Below are positions 17,770 to 27,987 of a stretch of DNA of 64,000 nucleotides, in pieces (position 1 is the stretch's first letter; every line of letters begins with the position of its first letter). A program made the position numbers and the translations under genes. The stretch spans positions 186,001 through 250,000 of the forward strand of contig JAHZKX010000018.1 of assembly GCA_022600195.1 (NCBI GenBank), given 5' to 3'. The DNA is from Planctomycetota bacterium (GTDB taxonomy: Bacteria; Planctomycetota; Planctomycetia; Planctomycetales; Planctomycetaceae). Under the pieces are notes generated by a model. It searched no databases. It was not told the DNA's origin and worked only from the letters and a program-made list of their open reading frames with translations.

Positions 17770-19374
17770 ATGTTTGGTGCTCCATCAACAAAATTTGCGC
17801 AAAGCCATGCATTGTTCACGATAACCTTGTTGGCTGCTCTGCTCTGGTTTCCGACTGAAAAGGACCATGCACTTTATGCGCAAGGACTGGATGCACGCGC
17901 CGTTGCTTTTGCTGTTGAAAAACAATTGATCAGTGCCATTGAAAAGTCTGAAAAATCAGTCGTTGCAATTTCGAAAATCAAAACCAGAAGACAACGGATT
18001 CCATCCCGAATCCCTGCGCCCTTTGGCTTGGATCCTGATCAGGGGTTGAATACATCACAAGATCCACAGAATTTGAATTTCATTCCCAACGATTTTGGGT
18101 CGGGAGTCCTCATTCCGGATCCGACAAAACAGAACCGCGTTTTGATCCTCACGAATTATCATCTCACTAAAGGCGGACCTGTTGCAGGTCAAAAAGCAAT
18201 CTCTGAAAATCATATTTATGTTCATACTGCCAACCAGCAGGGATTTTATGCAGAAATTCTGGCGGCTGACCCGCGCAGTGATTTATGTGTCCTTAGTCCA
18301 ACTCAGAAACTGCCCAGAAAATATGCCCAATCACTGCTTCCCATCAAATACGCATCGACCGAAACGGTTCGAAAAGGACAATTTGTGATTGCCCTGGGAA
18401 ACCCCTATGCAATCGCCCGTGATGGTTCTCCCAGCGCCAGTTGGGGTATTGTAAGCAACTTTCATCGGTTTCCAATTCCTATAAAAAAACACTTCCTGAA
18501 CCAGGAACTTGCTAAAGAAGAAACGCTACACCATTTTGGAACTTTGTTACAGGTCGACACACACCTTGATCTGGGTACAAGTGGTGGTGCCTTACTGAAC
18601 CTCGATGGGAACTTGATCGGTGTCACAACGGCATTGGCTGCACTCGAAGGTTATGAAAAATCGACCGGCTATGCGATTCCCATCAACAAAGCGACACTGC
18701 GCATCATCAATAGCCTCGCTGCAGGACTGGAAGCCGAATATGGTTTTCTGGGTATCGAACCCAAGAGAATTGGACGAGATCAGGCAATGCAACGTTTTGT
18801 GGGAAATTTTGTGCTGCAAGACCCCTTCTATGTTGAAGCGAGAAATGTAGAAAAATACTCCCCTGCCCAACGGGCCGGCATGCTGCCACGTGACCTGATT
18901 CTCTCTATCAATGGGCATAAATTGACAAACGAACTCGACTTAATGCGCGAAGTCGGTAAAGCAGGTGCGGGAAATGAAGTAAAGATTCAAATCTTGAGAG
19001 GAAAAAAACTGCGTGAGTTGACTCTGACTATAAAACTAGGAAAATGGCCAGTGGTTGATGATGAGGGGATTGTACAGACCCAATTTCGCCATCCAATCTG
19101 GCGCGGAATGAGAGTTGATTTCCCCACAGCTCGCAAGAAATATACATTCCTTCCGTTCAGTTATCCACCAGCTGTTGTTGTGACTCATGTCGAACCTGAC
19201 AGTCCCGCACAGCAGGCTGGCCTCGTAGAAGGAAATTTTATCAGCCAGATTAATAATCAAATGGTTCAGACACCTGAGGCATTTTATGAGGAAGCAAAAA
19301 AACTAAATAGCTCACAAGTCATATTACAACTTTTGGATGACCGAAAAGTAATCCTTCCCCTCCCTGATAAGTAA
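17770..19374 (+). CDS. HtrA/DegP-like secreted serine protease with two PDZ-like domains
   Basis: A 534-residue exported protease. Residues 1-38 look like a signal peptide (LFTITLLAALLWF, then ALYAQG). The trypsin-like domain has a complete triad: His131 in LTNYHLTKGG, Asp171 in ADPRSDLCVL and Ser271 in LGTSGGALLNLDG. The helper motif VIALGNPYAIARDGSPSAS matches HtrA proteins. Two PDZ-like modules follow: FLGIEPKRI to KIQILRGKKL, and VVVTHVEPDSPAQQAGLVEG to VILQLLDDRKV. HtrA proteases degrade or refold misfolded envelope proteins; unfolded substrates bind the PDZ domains. A long insertion separates the two PDZ modules. The alaS start lies 12 bases past the stop, so the two are probably cotranscribed. 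Confidence 0.88.
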   Translation: MFGAPSTKFAQSHALFTITLLAALLWFPTEKDHALYAQGLDARAVAFAVEKQLISAIEKSEKSVVAISKIKTRRQRIPSRIPAPFGLDPDQGLNTSQDPQNLNFIPNDFGSGVLIPDPTKQNRVLILTNYHLTKGGPVAGQKAISENHIYVHTANQQGFYAEILAADPRSDLCVLSPTQKLPRKYAQSLLPIKYASTETVRKGQFVIALGNPYAIARDGSPSASWGIVSNFHRFPIPIKKHFLNQELAKEETLHHFGTLLQVDTHLDLGTSGGALLNLDGNLIGVTTALAALEGYEKSTGYAIPINKATLRIINSLAAGLEAEYGFLGIEPKRIGRDQAMQRFVGNFVLQDPFYVEARNVEKYSPAQRAGMLPRDLILSINGHKLTNELDLMREVGKAGAGNEVKIQILRGKKLRELTLTIKLGKWPVVDDEGIVQTQFRHPIWRGMRVDFPTARKKYTFLPFSYPPAVVVTHVEPDSPAQQAGLVEGNFISQINNQMVQTPEAFYEEAKKLNSSQVILQLLDDRKVILPLPDK

Positions 19375-19386
19375 TTTTAAAAAACA

Positions 19387-22014
19387 ATGAATACAGACGA
19401 ACTTCGCGAATGTTACCTTTCCTTCTTTGAAGAAAAAGGGTGTATCCGCCGACCATCTGATGTCCTGGTCCCACGCGATGACCGCACCGTATTATTCACT
19501 CCCGCGGGAATGAATCAATTCAAAAACCAGTTTCTCGGCGTAGGCAAACTCGATTTCACACGCGCCACAACCTGCCAGATGTGCCTCCGCACGGGCGACA
19601 TTCAAAATGTGGGAGTCACCGCCTACCATCACACGTTTTTTGAAATGCTCGGAAATTTTTCGTTCGGCGATTACTTTAAACGAGACGCCATACATTGGGC
19701 CTGGGAATATCTGACTGATAAGAAATGGCTGGGACTCGACCCCAACCTGCTCTCCGTTACCGTCTATCAGGAAGATGATGAAGCCTATAATATCTGGCAC
19801 GATGATATCAAACTTCCCGCCAACCGCATCAGCCGTGAAAATGAACATGAAAATTTCTGGCCCGCAGGTGCGCCCTCTTTAGGTCCCGATGGCGTTTGTG
19901 GACCTTGCAGTGAAATCTTCTATCATCCCAATGGGGGAAAAGATAACGTCGAAATCTGGAATCTGGTATTCACCCAGTTTAATCGCGTTGGAGATCCTCC
20001 CGACAATCTGCAACCCTTGCCCAAAAAAAATATCGACACAGGCATGGGATTAGAACGCACCGCAGCTGTCTTGCAAGGTGTGCAAAGTAACTTTGAAATC
20101 GATACACTCAAACAACTCTGCCTGGCAGCCGCTGATACAGTAGGTACGGAGTATCAATTTGAAAAACCGACGGGCCGACCAATCCGCCGCATTTCAGACC
20201 ATATCCGTGCTATCACATTCAGTATTCATGAAGGCGTCAACCCCGGCAGCGAAAAAGAGAGCTATGTCGTTCGCCAGTTACTCAGGCGCGCTCTACTGGA
20301 AGGCTACCTGCTGGGCAAGCACGATCCCTTCCTGTACCAGCTTGTCCCCGCTGTCGTAGACATCATGAAAACTCCTTATCCGGATATTGCAAAAACCGTC
20401 GAAAATGTCCAGAGAACAATCAAAGAAGAAGAACAACAGTTTCTGAGTGTCATTGAAAAAGGGCTGAATCGCTTTGAGGGTTTCCTGAAAAATGCAGAAA
20501 AGCAAGGCCTTTCGGAAATTTCTGGTGAAGACGCTTTTGACCTGCATCAGACGGACGGTTTTCTGATCGAACTCACAGAAGCACTGGCTGCAAAAAATAA
20601 TATTTCTGTTGATCGGACCGAATTTAACACCCTGATGAAACGACACAAAGAAGGGAGTGGCAGCGGAGCCTTTCTTGATTCGGTAATGTCAGAAGGCCCT
20701 TTGACGGCCCTGCATAAAACCACCAGCGATACCGTCTTCAGGGGTTACGATTCAACAGAAGCAGAAGGAAAAGTGGTCGGCATTATTGCAGAGGACAGGC
20801 TCGTGGAGTCAATGGTGGAAAAAGGCCACGCGCACCCGGTCGTGGTCGTCCTGGATCAAAGCCCCTTTTATGCAGAAGCCGGTGGACAGGTCGGCGACAT
20901 GGGATTCATCGAAGCAGAGGGCGTCAAATTTGAGGTCATTAATACCCAGAAAAACGGGGGTCTGACGCTCCACATTGGCCACCTTTTGAACGGTAAACTG
21001 GAACAGGGGCAAACGGTTAATGCAACGGTGATCAGTCCGCGACGTTCAGGAATCGAACGAGCTCACTCGGCAACCCACTTACTGCATCATGCACTAAGGA
21101 CCGTTTTGGGTGAAAACGCCATGCAACGCGGTTCGAAGGTGGAAGAAGATATGCTTCGCTTTGACTTTTCACACCGCAAAGCAGTCACCCCGGACGAAGT
21201 CAGTCAGATCGAAGATATCATCAATCAACGTATTTCTGAAGGAGCCAGCATCAGTACGGAACTGATGAAACTACAGAAAGCCAGAGATTTGGGAGCGATG
21301 GCTTTGTTTGGTGAAAAATATCCAGACAATGTGCGTGTGGTCCAAATGGGAGATTTCAGTATCGAGCTCTGCGGAGGAACTCATCTCTCCAACACAGGAC
21401 AGGTGGGGTTGTGTAAAATTGTGAATGAAGAACCCGTCGCCAAAGGGGTCCGCCGCATACACGCCCTCACGGGATCGAAAGCACTTGAAAAAACCAGACA
21501 CACCGAGAAACTCCTTCAGGAAATCGCTGCACAGCTCAAGGTGCCTCGTCCAGATGAGTTACCACAACGCATTCTCCATATGCAGGAAGAATTGCGGGAA
21601 ACAAAAAAGAAGCTCTTGAAATATTCCAGCAAATCGCTGGCAGGCACGGCGGACGAACTACTGCAAACTACAAAATCAATAAACGATGTGAAAATTGTCG
21701 CCTATCATGCACAAGATGCATCACGAGACCAACTCCGCGAACTCGCCGATCATTTGCGTAAAAAAGGAAAACAAGTCGCTTTGATTCTGGGTACTGTCAT
21801 CGATGGGAAAGTTGCTTTGATGGCAGCCGTCAACCAGGATCTGATCAAACAGGGGCTCAAAGCCGGCGATTGCGTGAAAGTCGCTGCAAAAGTTGTCGGC
21901 GGCGGTGGCGGCGGTAGACCCGATATGGCAGAAGCCGGTGGTAAACATCCGGAAAAACTGGACGAGGCGCTTTCGGCTGGCGCAGACTACTACCGCAGCC
22001 AGCTGGAAAGTTAA
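19387..22014 (+). CDS. alaS: Alanine--tRNA ligase
   Basis: An 875-residue alanyl-tRNA synthetase, full length. The class II catalytic core has [53 protein letters not shown] and [13 protein letters not shown]. The tRNA-recognition region holds [12 protein letters not shown] and [20 protein letters not shown]. The editing domain carries the zinc ligands [13 protein letters not shown] (HxxxH) and [12 protein letters not shown] (CxxxH). The C-terminal DHHA1 domain has the Gly run [20 protein letters not shown]. It charges tRNA-Ala and hydrolyses mischarged Ser/Gly-tRNA-Ala. The start is the ATG at 19387; no good Shine-Dalgarno is visible, which fits reinitiation after the protease stop 12 bases upstream. 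Confidence 0.98.
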   Translation: MNTDELRECYLSFFEEKGCIRRPSDVLVPRDDRTVLFTPAGMNQFKNQFLGVGKLDFTRATTCQMCLRTGDIQNVGVTAYHHTFFEMLGNFSFGDYFKRDAIHWAWEYLTDKKWLGLDPNLLSVTVYQEDDEAYNIWHDDIKLPANRISRENEHENFWPAGAPSLGPDGVCGPCSEIFYHPNGGKDNVEIWNLVFTQFNRVGDPPDNLQPLPKKNIDTGMGLERTAAVLQGVQSNFEIDTLKQLCLAAADTVGTEYQFEKPTGRPIRRISDHIRAITFSIHEGVNPGSEKESYVVRQLLRRALLEGYLLGKHDPFLYQLVPAVVDIMKTPYPDIAKTVENVQRTIKEEEQQFLSVIEKGLNRFEGFLKNAEKQGLSEISGEDAFDLHQTDGFLIELTEALAAKNNISVDRTEFNTLMKRHKEGSGSGAFLDSVMSEGPLTALHKTTSDTVFRGYDSTEAEGKVVGIIAEDRLVESMVEKGHAHPVVVVLDQSPFYAEAGGQVGDMGFIEAEGVKFEVINTQKNGGLTLHIGHLLNGKLEQGQTVNATVISPRRSGIERAHSATHLLHHALRTVLGENAMQRGSKVEEDMLRFDFSHRKAVTPDEVSQIEDIINQRISEGASISTELMKLQKARDLGAMALFGEKYPDNVRVVQMGDFSIELCGGTHLSNTGQVGLCKIVNEEPVAKGVRRIHALTGSKALEKTRHTEKLLQEIAAQLKVPRPDELPQRILHMQEELRETKKKLLKYSSKSLAGTADELLQTTKSINDVKIVAYHAQDASRDQLRELADHLRKKGKQVALILGTVIDGKVALMAAVNQDLIKQGLKAGDCVKVAAKVVGGGGGGRPDMAEAGGKHPEKLDEALSAGADYYRSQLES

Positions 22015-22017
22015 TCG

Positions 22018-22034
22018 TGGATCGAAGTGATCCA
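22018..22034. terminator. Weak convergent hairpin after alaS
   Basis: TGGATC and GATCCA form a six-pair stem around a GAAGT loop in the 23 bases between two convergent genes. There is no clear T run on either strand, so termination here is only a guess from position. Confidence 0.3.
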
Positions 22035-22037
22035 AAC

Positions 22038-23063
22038 TTAAATCAGATTACGTCGATTGAGTTCCGCAACCACGCGTTGCACAATCTGTGAAACATCATG
22101 GTTGTCGAGATCTTCTGTAATTCCGGTAGAACAGCCTCCAATGGGCTCATTCGTAAAGCCATGTTCCGAAAGCATACATTGCAACGTACGGCTCAATGTG
22201 GAAATATCGGTTTGCTGTTCCGAAGTAATCGGCTGACGCCCTTGCCCCATTTGAAAACCACGCAGCTCTACGGCAGCACGAAACCCTTCCGGAAATTCCG
22301 CAGAATAGATCATCGTATCAAATAACGTCAATAAGTCGTATTGAATCCGGCGCGCTTCATCTAACTGTGCTGACATCGTCAGGTCATACAACTTACGTGT
22401 CAGCTCTGGAACCACTCCCGAGCTGGCATTCGTGCCACCGTCTGCTCCACTCAGTAACAAAGGCATCAATGCGGCATCCCAACCCGTCAGAAATGAAAAC
22501 TCCGGACGGTTCGGACGTACCGCCTGAATCATACGAATCATATTAGGAATATCTCCCGATGAATCCTTAATCGCGACGATCTTCTCGCATTCTTCTGAAA
22601 GGCGCTGAATCGTAGGGACATCAATCGGGCTGGCAAACATCGGAATGTTATAGAGAGTCACGTCAATCGGTGTGTTATCACCAATTTCCTTGAAATAGGC
22701 ATAAACAGAGGCAGGGCTCAGCTTGTAATAAAAGGGAGCCACAATTGCCACGGCCCGAATTCCCAGTTCATGGTAATACTCACAAGCCTTAATCGTTTCG
22801 CGAACATTGGCTTCGGCCGCTCCTGCCAGAATGGGCACGCGACCGCGTGTCTGGTCGGCAATGATCGCCACGATGCGACGACGTTCTTCCGGAGTAAATC
22901 GGGTAAACTCCCCCGTGGATCCATTGGGATAAAGACCATGGACTCCTTTTTCAATCAGCCAGTCGATGTAACGACGTAATTCTGGCTCATTGATTTGGCC
23001 TTGAGAATCGTAGGGAACCAGATTCGGAGTAAAAATTCCACTGAGTTTTGACTGCGGTTGCAT
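22038..23063 (-). CDS. DapA/NanA-family (dihydrodipicolinate synthase-like) lyase
   Basis: A 341-residue class I aldolase of the DHDPS/N-acetylneuraminate lyase family. Conserved features are the substrate-carboxylate loop NGSTGEF (Gly48-Ser-Thr50), the proton-relay Tyr138 in VTLYNIPMF and the Schiff-base Lys166 in [10 protein letters not shown]. The barrel runs to about residue 290 and a 40-residue tail follows ([20 protein letters not shown]), longer than in typical DapA. Without neighbouring lysine-pathway genes it may be a catabolic lyase such as a sialic-acid or keto-sugar-acid lyase rather than DapA. It lies 91 bases downstream of the antiporter gene on the same strand. The ATG at 23063 is the first codon; its Shine-Dalgarno is poor. 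Confidence 0.88.
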   Translation of the reverse strand: MQPQSKLSGIFTPNLVPYDSQGQINEPELRRYIDWLIEKGVHGLYPNGSTGEFTRFTPEERRRIVAIIADQTRGRVPILAGAAEANVRETIKACEYYHELGIRAVAIVAPFYYKLSPASVYAYFKEIGDNTPIDVTLYNIPMFASPIDVPTIQRLSEECEKIVAIKDSSGDIPNMIRMIQAVRPNRPEFSFLTGWDAALMPLLLSGADGGTNASSGVVPELTRKLYDLTMSAQLDEARRIQYDLLTLFDTMIYSAEFPEGFRAAVELRGFQMGQGRQPITSEQQTDISTLSRTLQCMLSEHGFTNEPIGGCSTGITEDLDNHDVSQIVQRVVAELNRRNLI

Positions 23064-23154
23064 TCTGAGGGATACCTATACATTAAATAAACTGCTTGAG
23101 TATTTACGGAATATAGGGTAATTATAGCACACAAATCACTGCGAATACACAGTT

Positions 23155-25329
23155 TCAGACATCTTCATTCTGACTCTCTACAGAGTCTGTAGTAGTCTCT
23201 TCCAATTCTTCGGCTTCTTCCGACTCGTTCTCCTTGTCTGATTCCTTCAGTTCAACGTCTTTACCATTAGGATTGTTAAATTCCTCAGCACTGATACCCG
23301 CTTCCAGAACCTTGGCGGCTTCCAGTTCAGCAGATTTTCCATAAAATTGCACGATGATGAATAGGACGATCAGACCAACGGGCAAGAGAATATAGGGCTG
23401 AAAACCAAAACCGACTGGAATATATCCAAATACAACTGAAACGATGGCAACGGTAACAGCATACGGCATTTGTGTAATGACATGATCGAGGTGATCCGAT
23501 CCGGAAGCAGCAGAGGAAAGTATCGTCGTGTCTGAGATGGGTGAGCAATGGTCACCAAAGATGGCTCCCGCCAGCACACCACCAATGGTCCCCAGCATCA
23601 AATGGTGATTGGGGCCTGCTTCATTTAATGGTACTAAGAGGCTATAGGTCACCGAAATCGATAAAGGCATGATTAACCCCATCGTTGACCAGGAACTGCC
23701 AGTGGCAAAACTGACTGCTGCCGCCAAAAGAAAGGTGATCATTGGCATCCAGTTTGGTGAAAGACTTCCCGAAAGCATTTCGACCAGAACTCCCGCAGTA
23801 TTCAGATGACTCTCATCACAAATCGTAGCAACGGACCAGGCCAGAACCAGAATCAGAATTGCCAGAAACATGCTTTTCGCGCCAACCGACCAGGCTTCAA
23901 TGCATTCGTTTAATGAAAGCGCTTTGGAAAAACTGCAACTGGCGATGGCTGCAATGGAAGCCAGAAACGAGGAAATCAGTAAGACGCGGTTGGGAGCAGC
24001 ATGCTCTAAAATCGTTTGAAAATTCTTTTGCAGTAATGGTTTGTCCTGTTGAAACAGTGCCACATTGAGTTGATCGACTTCAATCGATCCCGTCCACCAT
24101 AAACCGGTTATTGCCAGCCCCAATAGCACGAATAATGGAATCAACGCGTTCCGCAATAATAGACGATGAGCCAGATCCCCCTTTTCTGCACCAGATTCAG
24201 ACTCGACAATATTGACACGCCCTGGACGAACGACTTGATTAAAAGCAATGGCCCGAATTTCTGCTTTCAACATCGGACCATAATCATGTCCTAAATAGGC
24301 AATCAGCCAGACAAATGCCAATAAATGCAGCGGGTAAAATCGATAAGGTAAACTATATAAAAAAGTGGTGTAGTAATCTTCGGCCATTCCCAGACTGGCG
24401 TATGAGTCTGCAATGTAACCAATTTCCACTCCCACCCAGGTTGAGATAATGGCAATTCCGGAAACTGGTGCTGCTGTAGAATCGACCAGAAATGATAACT
24501 TCTCACGCGAAACCTTCATGCGATCTGTCAGAGGCCGCATCGAACTTCCCACCAGCAGGGAATTCGCATAATCATCAAAAAAAATCACCAGTCCTAAAAA
24601 CCAGGTCATCAGCTGGCTATGCTCGCGTTTTGTTGCGTATTGAGCAAGCTTGGTGACTAATGCCGCAGTCCCGCCTCCCATAGACATGACGCCCACCATC
24701 GCGCCAAGAAACATCGTAAATAAAATGATCATCATATGAGAATTATCAGGACTGCCTGGCTCAACGATTTCATGGATCACGAAGGTATCCAGAGTATGTA
24801 CAAACCCTAAAAATAGATTCCCATGCGATAAGATCACAGAGCCACACCAGATACTGACAAGCAATGCCAGAATGATATTCCGAAACCAGATCGCCAGCAC
24901 AACGGCGATCAGGGGAGGCAGCAGGCTCATCCATTTTGAAATACGATAAACCGCTTGCGTGCCAGTTCCGCGAATATCCGGATCGACAACAATGGTATCC
25001 TGGGTAATAAAGACTTTCTGGTTTTTTGACAAATCTGTCTTTAATTCCAGAATGCCATTTTCGAAACGAGGTAAGGCGGTATCAACGTCATCGACCCATA
25101 ATTCCAAACCCAATATTTGCTGAGGATGACCAGAAAAAGACGTATCCAGAGAACCATTCACCTTGAGAGCACGAATGGTGACTTTGCTGACAGGGACTCC
25201 TCTGACTGCAATATCAGGCGCTTCTATAGCATATCTTGCTGGTTCTTCCAGCAGAGGTACATCCGAAATCTTATCGGATTGTGCTACGAAGCTGGTCAAA
25301 ATGATCAGATAGGAATGAATCGCCGCCAT
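23155..25329 (-). CDS. NhaC-type Na+/H+ antiporter with N-terminal extracytoplasmic domain
   Basis: A 724-residue membrane protein. An N-terminal hydrophobic stretch (IHSYLIILTSFVA) looks like a signal peptide and leads into about 110 residues of beta-rich soluble sequence (VRGVPVSKVTIRALKVNG; ILGLELWVDD; VFITQDTIVVDPDIRGTG). Then come about a dozen transmembrane helices of the NhaC family: SLLPPLIAVVLAIWFRNIIL, MGGGTAALVTKLAQYATKR, FFDDYANSLLVGSSMRPLTD, DSTAAPVSGIAIISTWVGVE, FATGSSWSTMGLIMPLSISV and FGDHCSPISDTTILSSAASG. The 60-residue C-terminal tail is Glu-rich and cytoplasmic. The family exchanges Na+ for H+ or amino acids. The N-terminal domain is not part of ordinary NhaC. The lyase gene downstream may be cotranscribed. 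Confidence 0.88.
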   Translation of the reverse strand: MAAIHSYLIILTSFVAQSDKISDVPLLEEPARYAIEAPDIAVRGVPVSKVTIRALKVNGSLDTSFSGHPQQILGLELWVDDVDTALPRFENGILELKTDLSKNQKVFITQDTIVVDPDIRGTGTQAVYRISKWMSLLPPLIAVVLAIWFRNIILALLVSIWCGSVILSHGNLFLGFVHTLDTFVIHEIVEPGSPDNSHMMIILFTMFLGAMVGVMSMGGGTAALVTKLAQYATKREHSQLMTWFLGLVIFFDDYANSLLVGSSMRPLTDRMKVSREKLSFLVDSTAAPVSGIAIISTWVGVEIGYIADSYASLGMAEDYYTTFLYSLPYRFYPLHLLAFVWLIAYLGHDYGPMLKAEIRAIAFNQVVRPGRVNIVESESGAEKGDLAHRLLLRNALIPLFVLLGLAITGLWWTGSIEVDQLNVALFQQDKPLLQKNFQTILEHAAPNRVLLISSFLASIAAIASCSFSKALSLNECIEAWSVGAKSMFLAILILVLAWSVATICDESHLNTAGVLVEMLSGSLSPNWMPMITFLLAAAVSFATGSSWSTMGLIMPLSISVTYSLLVPLNEAGPNHHLMLGTIGGVLAGAIFGDHCSPISDTTILSSAASGSDHLDHVITQMPYAVTVAIVSVVFGYIPVGFGFQPYILLPVGLIVLFIIVQFYGKSAELEAAKVLEAGISAEEFNNPNGKDVELKESDKENESEEAEELEETTTDSVESQNEDV

Positions 25330-25495
25330 CGTCCCCAGGCTGCCTCATCAATGAAAAGAAGGGTGCAAAGTAGATCTAACTTGCTCGAAATCATACTTCC
25401 CAAACGTCCTGATGGCTATATTGAAACCGATCCCCGGCGAATCTGCAAGCGCTGAATTACAGAAAGTCGCTTGTTTACGTTCTCATTCAGGTAGA

Positions 25496-26767
25496 TCACT
25501 CTGAAACGGTCGATGATCCCGACGGATTCTCTGCTGGCCAGAATAGATGAAACGTCACCCCACAATCGACATTATTTTCTGCTTCAATCAATCCACCATG
25601 AAGTGAAAGAATGCGCCAGCACTTTGATAAACCAAATCCCAGGCCCCGCCCGGCCTGTCTGGCTGAATAGAAAGGGTCAAATAAATGCACTTTTTCTTCT
25701 TCTGTTAACCCAGGACCATCATCAATCACACGAATCTGTAGTACTCGCTGAGTGTCTGTTGTTATTTCTTCTGAAACAATCCGCACATGACCACCAGATT
25801 CAAGCACATTCAGACTGTTCAATATCAAATTGCTCAGAACAACTTTACATTGAATTTCATCGGCCCAGATCGAATGTAATTCTGATATCTCAACGGATAC
25901 CTGAACGCCAGAGTGCGATATTTCTCTACTAAGACTGCTCAACACTTCCTGTGTGACTGATTGGAAATTCAGTGATACGGGTCGAGGATCAGGTGGTCGG
26001 GCAAATAACATCGCATCGCCAATCATATCCCGCACGCGGTAAGCCTGACCTCCAATCGTTGCCAGAGACTGTCGACGATCCGGGTCCGTCTCTCCTTTGA
26101 GAAGCATCTGCACGCGTCCTACAATCGTAGCAACGGGATTATTAATTTCATGGCCTGCACCTGCCGCAAATTCTGCCATCGCTTCCAGTTTATCAGTACT
26201 CGGAAAAATCCGGCGTTCTGTCGCAAGAGTTTTCCCCAAGTCAGTTTCTACAGACTCTCTCTTAGCGGGAGCTGGAACACTCCGCGTCCTTAACTCAATC
26301 ACCTGAACCAGAAGACGCTGGCTTAACTGAATTAATTGTGAAATGAGTGGAAGTTCTTCTGTCACTCTTGTTGGTGAAAACAGAAAAATTCCGGCGAGGT
26401 CCATTGGGGTACCAGGAATCGAAAAGAAATCAAATGGCTCTTGAGAAATAAGTGGAAAGGAACGCCCCTGTCCAAAAACTGACAAAGCCTGCTCTTTGAT
26501 CGAACAATCGTTCGAGACCTGAATCGATTCTTTAATGAAACATTCCGTCTCATTCTGCTGATCAGAACGAAAGAGGCCAGCAGTCAGCTTTTGGGGCTCA
26601 CTCTCAAATACACCAAGGTAGACCGCATCAGCACCGGTGGCTTCGCACCAGACGCTTGATAGTTCGCTGATGACCGACTGGAGTGAACGTGCTGGGATCA
26701 ATGAAAACAAACGTCTGTAATAAGCATCCGGTAATTCCATATTAGTGATACCGGCTTCGCTCGACAT
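25496..26767 (-). CDS. Sensor histidine kinase
   Basis: A 423-residue histidine kinase without membrane segments, so probably cytoplasmic. Residues 15-165 resemble a GAF-like sensor (SLQSVISELSSVWCEATGA; YLGVFESEPQKLTAGLF). The phospho-acceptor is His206 in GAGHEINNPVATIVGRVQ. The ATPase domain has the N box VVLSNLILNSLNVLESGG, G1 IDDGPGLTEEE, F box LFDPFYSARQ and G2 GRGLGFGLSKCWRI. I chose the ATG at 26767 because GGAG lies eight bases upstream; ATGs at 26779 and 26740 are alternatives. The HTH-REC regulator gene ends 83 bases upstream on the same strand, so they form a two-component pair. Confidence 0.9.
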   Translation of the reverse strand: MSSEAGITNMELPDAYYRRLFSLIPARSLQSVISELSSVWCEATGADAVYLGVFESEPQKLTAGLFRSDQQNETECFIKESIQVSNDCSIKEQALSVFGQGRSFPLISQEPFDFFSIPGTPMDLAGIFLFSPTRVTEELPLISQLIQLSQRLLVQVIELRTRSVPAPAKRESVETDLGKTLATERRIFPSTDKLEAMAEFAAGAGHEINNPVATIVGRVQMLLKGETDPDRRQSLATIGGQAYRVRDMIGDAMLFARPPDPRPVSLNFQSVTQEVLSSLSREISHSGVQVSVEISELHSIWADEIQCKVVLSNLILNSLNVLESGGHVRIVSEEITTDTQRVLQIRVIDDGPGLTEEEKVHLFDPFYSARQAGRGLGFGLSKCWRILSLHGGLIEAENNVDCGVTFHLFWPAENPSGSSTVSE

Positions 26768-26850
26768 CTGATACTCCATGAAACAGCACCCACGACGATC
26801 GGAACTCAAGCTCCGACCGCCATGAAACTGATGTCTGTTTGATCCCGGAA

Positions 26851-27444
26851 TTAACCAGTTGCGTGTACGGATTCCAGATTCAGAAGCGTACAGACTCGAT
26901 CTGCCAATTGCTCGACTTCAAATGGTTTTTGCATGAAGTCATTCGCACCGGCGGCTTTTAAATCGTCAATCTTGTCTGCTTCAACCATACCGCTGATACA
27001 GATAATTTTTACATCATCCATGGAAGAGTCACTGCGAACACGCTGACAGACTTCCTTACCATTAATGTCAGGTAGCATGACATCCAGAATAATAATATCA
27101 GGGTGATATTCTTTCACCATCATGCCGGCGTCAAATCCGTTATTAGCAACACGGACTTCAAATCGGGAATCTGCATCTAATACATCACGAATCAACTCTA
27201 CCAGCTCTTCATCGTCATCTACGATTAAAGCCTTTCGTTTTCCGCTTTCCAATGCATCAGTGGGAATTCCATTGTCTTTCATAAATTTAAACAGGACATC
27301 ACGTGGAATCCTGCGAAAGCGAGAGCCCGGGACCCGAAACCCCTTGAGTTGGCCAGAATCAAAACAACGAATAATTGTTTGTTGACTCACTTTGCAAATC
27401 TTTGCGGCTTCGCCTGTGGTAAAGACCGTTTTCATATTGCTCAT
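26851..27444 (-). CDS. Response regulator with N-terminal HTH and C-terminal receiver domain
   Basis: A 197-residue regulator with reversed domain order. Residues 5-60 are an excisionase/MerR-type winged helix (TTGEAAKICKVSQQTIIRCF; GFRVPGSRFRRIPRD). Residues 70-190 are a receiver domain: the acidic pair in ALIVDDDEELV, phospho-acceptor Asp121 in IIILDVMLPDI, the Ser in IICISGM and Lys in FMQKPFEVEQ. Phosphorylation by the partner kinase downstream should control DNA binding. ATG codons at 27444 and 27435 share one AAGGA; I use the first. This HTH-REC layout recurs in planctomycetes, while most response regulators are REC-HTH. Confidence 0.9.
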   Translation of the reverse strand: MSNMKTVFTTGEAAKICKVSQQTIIRCFDSGQLKGFRVPGSRFRRIPRDVLFKFMKDNGIPTDALESGKRKALIVDDDEELVELIRDVLDADSRFEVRVANNGFDAGMMVKEYHPDIIILDVMLPDINGKEVCQRVRSDSSMDDVKIICISGMVEADKIDDLKAAGANDFMQKPFEVEQLADRVCTLLNLESVHATG

Positions 27445-27987
27445 CCATCCTTTGAAGACCCACTCCAGTTGAGCGGGAAAGACCAAGCGCTTTAAGGCTA
27501 TTACAACATGCAATAACCGAGCCCCTGCGCAGTGATACCGATGACCCTTTCATCTATACCCCTACTGAAACTGACATCTCCATAATCAGCCTCTTATCTA
27601 TTTACTTGAAACCAGGTAAAGAGATAAAAAACCACATCCTCCAAGGTGTAGTTTTGTGGCCCGTTTACTTGCCAAACGTTACTGACTTTCCAGACGCCAT
27701 AAGTATCCTACATAGATACAAACGCCAAATCTCTCAATACCGCTTGACTTTACCAGTATTATCAATAACTCCGATTGTATCTATTCTGACGATATGGTCA
27801 ACAGGCATTCGGACAGTTGACCAATAATTTGAAACAAATACCTATCAACCATATACTTACAGTGATTCTACCTATAGTGGATTGTCCGCGAACTCACAAA
27901 AAACCCCCGATTTTCACACAGTTCCCAGGTCTAAAACAGTCAAATCACAGGGAAATTGAAGACCTGAAACTTCCGAAACAGCCTGTT
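27445..27987. other. Intergenic stretch, no gene
   Basis: This AT-rich stretch separates two minus-strand units: the two-component pair and mnmG. Short frames across it have neither ribosome-binding sites nor recognisable sequence. No terminator with a T run is visible for mnmG; CAGGTC and GACCTG near 27930-27970 could pair, but across a loop of about 30 bases. Confidence 0.45.
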
